Shown in pieces: positions 61,271 to 64,000 of a stretch of 64,000 nucleotides of DNA; positions within the stretch are counted from its first letter, which is position 1, and every line of letters starts with the position of its first letter. The notes under the pieces are model-generated. The model made no database searches, was not told where the DNA came from, and was given only the letters and a program-made list of their open reading frames with translations. A program made the position numbers and the translations under genes. The stretch lies in the NCBI GenBank assembly GCA_019614645.1, contig JABWDB010000012.1, positions 4,216,001 through 4,280,000 on the forward strand, given 5' to 3'. This DNA is from Stratiolaelaps scimitus (Eukaryota; Arthropoda; Arachnida; Mesostigmata; Laelapidae).

Positions 61271-63689
61271 GTGACCAGGTGTCAGAATCGCATGAGCAGC
61301 TTTCACTTCATCTCGGGCTGAGCCAGCTTCGTCTGGTCGCTGGAGGCTTCTTTCCGTTTCATAGTAATTACCCTATCTATCTCTCTGAGCGGGGCACTTC
61401 ACATATGGCGGCGAATTCTGAATGCGTCGCCTTGTTTACGGTGTTGAATGACGATCGCCGGTTGGGGCCAGGCAGCATCCATCGAGCGGTCGGTCGCTAC
61501 TACTGTCAACCCAGTAGTCGCTGCCAGCGCCGGTCTATCAACTGATAGCAAACACAAAGTCACTCACTCGGTCAGCTCTGCTGGCGCTGTTACTGCCAAG
61601 GCGGCGTACAAGGGCTTCTGATTGACTGTTCCTTATCCCGGGCCGGAGTGATGCACATGATTGTCTCAAGTGTAAGCTTTTGGTAAGGGTGTCTATCTGG
61701 AGCGTCTCCATCGACACCTCACTATCGATAATAGTCAGGGACCGACAAGATTCCTGCTTGTCAAACATAGTAGACTCCTTCAACTAGACGCCAGATGAAA
61801 TGATCGATCGTGCTCCCGGCGGCCATCACCCAGCTCTCCGAAGTACAAAGCAGGACAGGTTGTTAGATCTCCCAATGATGGAAATATCCTCATGTCGTAG
61901 TTTATACAGCCGGTAGCGCGAGGGGAGACCCCGGCGTGATTTTTTTTCATGAAAATAGAATTATTTCAAGTGAGATTACGCCTCGGAGGGGTGGATCGAG
62001 TCCGGTGTCATAGAACACTTGAGATATGAAACGTCACTGGACATTGTGTGTAGTTGAAGTGCGGAAAGTTTATCCAAAATACGTTTGATCCTGTGGACAA
62101 CACGTGGAGCAGTCCAATGAGAACCAAAGCCTCTCAGGGTTTTCCTTACCACCAGATGGTGATTCCAGCTTCATTAATAAGGGGGGAAATAGTGCAAAAT
62201 TCATTTTATAGAATTCAGCCTTATTTTCCGTTCGGGCTTTCGTGAATGAGGAAGCTCGATTTTGATTACGATTTTGACCAGACTCGGTGATAAGAGTGGG
62301 CCCTTTGAATAAGAACTCATCAGGAAAAAAGGTACCACAATGTTACACAGCGTGCATTACACTATACCGATGGCCAGAGACGTTCGCCACCTAAACGGGA
62401 TCGCTACAAGAGCTTTTAAAACAAATCTTCTCCACTGATCCGTTGACGGCTTGACCTGATGCTTACGGCAGAACCTTGGATACTAGTCGAGCTGGCCTAT
62501 GATGAATAATACTTGATTTAGCAGCTCGATGGTACCAGGAAACCCCTGACGATCCATTTGACGGCTCAACCGGACAAACAGCCGAGGCACACAGCTATGC
62601 TGAGTTATGTCAGTAACCACTAAGCGAAACGGATAGGATAAGGGCATTATGGGGGTTCAGTGCACTTTCACTGATGTCGTTGAAGCCGTCATCGTGCTCG
62701 CCTCCGCCGTCGCCGATGTCAACGAGACTTTCGACTCCGACGATTGTCACCGAGCTACTTGTCGCCGCTGAGCACTTGGTTGACGTCGCCCGCTGGGGTA
62801 CATACGACTGGTGTCGCACTGGTGGGAGACTGGTATTGCCTAACTCAATGAATTCGCAGTCGCTCACGGTAAATAATACATCGCTGCTATTCTTGTGTTC
62901 CCTTTATTCCGGCTGGAACATTTCGGCTTTTTTTCGCCAATCCGAGAAAAGGCAGCCGCAGCTTCATCGAGGAGTTGGGGAGTGGGTGGGGGTATATCAG
63001 CAGCCCTCCTCATCACGTGTCAGGACAGCCAGACAGGCAGACGCACACACACACACACAGAGACACTCACCAGCTCTATGCCAAAACCAAGATCTCAAAC
63101 AGTTATGCGTCATAGACGTCATTATACAAATATATATATAGTGGTGTGATTGCTTGCATCAATCGCTTGCGGTGCCGCGCAGGCGAGACGAGTGACCAAC
63201 TGGCTGATTCTTCGACAGCAGCCATTGCGGCCGACAGCCGATGGCTGGCGCAGCGAGAACGGCGCTCGAAAATCGAACTACACCAGGCGGACACGAACGA
63301 CAAGGGAAGTCTGCGGAGAGTTACGCGGTCCGCCTTGTGCAGGGGCTGGGAGCCGATGGATATTGCGACGATGGATATATGAAGATCGACCAAACGCAAT
63401 GCGTGCAGATGGTCTCAACGTCGGCAACGCACAGCGACGCAGTGAGAAAGTGCAGAAAATATTGCACTATATTTGTATTGCAGGGGGTAGACTGTAATAG
63501 TGTGTGGGTTCGCGTTATTTTTTTTTGTTATTCTTAATGATGTTATACAACGTCTAGCCTGGCGATAAGCGAACGTCGATGACGAGCCTCTAGGAGAACG
63601 TCCTCGAGGACAGCTACTTCGTGCAGTTCGTATTTTCGCTTTTCGGACGACTCTGTCTCGTGACGTAGCTACGGCAGTCAGGTTAGGTA

Positions 63690-63690
<1 letters not shown>

Positions 63691-63726
<36 letters not shown>
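63691..63726. repeat. (TA)n microsatellite
   Basis: About 17 units. Confidence 0.95.
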
Positions 63727-63727
<1 letters not shown>

Positions 63728-64000
63728 CTGCTGCAGTTGATTCGAGTGGTGCGCGCTGTTGACTCAGGATGACTATGCCAACAAAATAAGCTTTGAGATT
63801 TCATTTATTATATTAGAACATGTTTTTTTTAATACGACTTCCGCTATATATCATATGCCCATAGCACATGGCTGCAATGCGCCCAAATGGATAACAGACG
63901 GAGGCTCGAAATGTATCGAGGCGAGATATACAATATTTTTTGGGTACAGTTGTGTGGATAAATCTTCCAGAATCATCACTCCCTCCTATATTCGTGTTGA

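Larger units (their letters stand above)
49051..64000. other. No supported gene; repeats and GC-rich islands
   Basis: Holds (TA)n runs, an (ATT)n tract near 49978-50020, SINE copy 7, and GC-rich islands at 52.5-53.1 and 57.5-58.8 kb. Candidate coding stretches at 53.58-54.36, 57.46-57.68 and 62.6-62.9 kb are covered as findings. Confidence 0.5.

Noticed and set aside
1..64000. CRISPR arrays, operons, riboswitches or phage genes
   Set aside because: None seen; repeats are microsatellites or dispersed SINEs and the genes have spliceosomal introns.

Overview
The window reads as animal nuclear DNA. Genes are split by GT-AG introns, there are no operons, and the spaces between genes are large and full of (TA)n, (CT)n and CAG/CTG/CAA repeats and short tRNA-derived elements. 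One gene is clearly eukaryotic (ADAT3) and another has Tudor domains. The repeat texture and compact introns suit an arthropod, possibly a mite or other chelicerate, but nothing here fixes the taxon.

Layout. 1-6.6 kb: no supported gene; two tRNA-derived SINE copies, half of a diverged repeat pair and a GC-rich triplet-repeat island. 6.6-8.8 kb, minus strand: a five-exon ADAT3 gene. 8.8-13.3 kb: repeats and one weak two-exon candidate. 13.4-21.4 kb, plus strand: a 14-exon gene for an unrecognised, largely disordered protein of about 1350 residues, with poly(A) signals near 22.2-22.3 kb. 23.9-28.9 kb, plus strand: a seven-exon gene for a 768-residue Tudor-domain protein with a poly(A) signal near 29.7 kb. 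28.9-64 kb: no recognisable gene; it holds microsatellites, palindromes, tRNA-like SINE heads, a fragment of a non-LTR retrotransposon and several GC-rich triplet-repeat islands. It could be intergenic DNA or a very long intron.

The three main genes show no obvious shared pathway. ADAT3 is the non-catalytic partner of the A-to-I tRNA wobble deaminase. The Tudor protein probably acts in an RNA or germline granule setting, inferred from family only. The large plus-strand protein could be nuclear (basic and acidic tracts), but this is weak. Exon models were built by hand from splice signals and reading phase and have not been checked against transcripts.

I found no convincing undescribed system. 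The best items for follow-up are the unrecognised 1350-residue gene, a SINE copy carrying a near-perfect 30-bp hairpin, a 173-bp foldback element, a perfect 64-bp palindrome, and low-confidence candidate coding exons near 12 kb, 29.5 kb and 53.6-54.4 kb.
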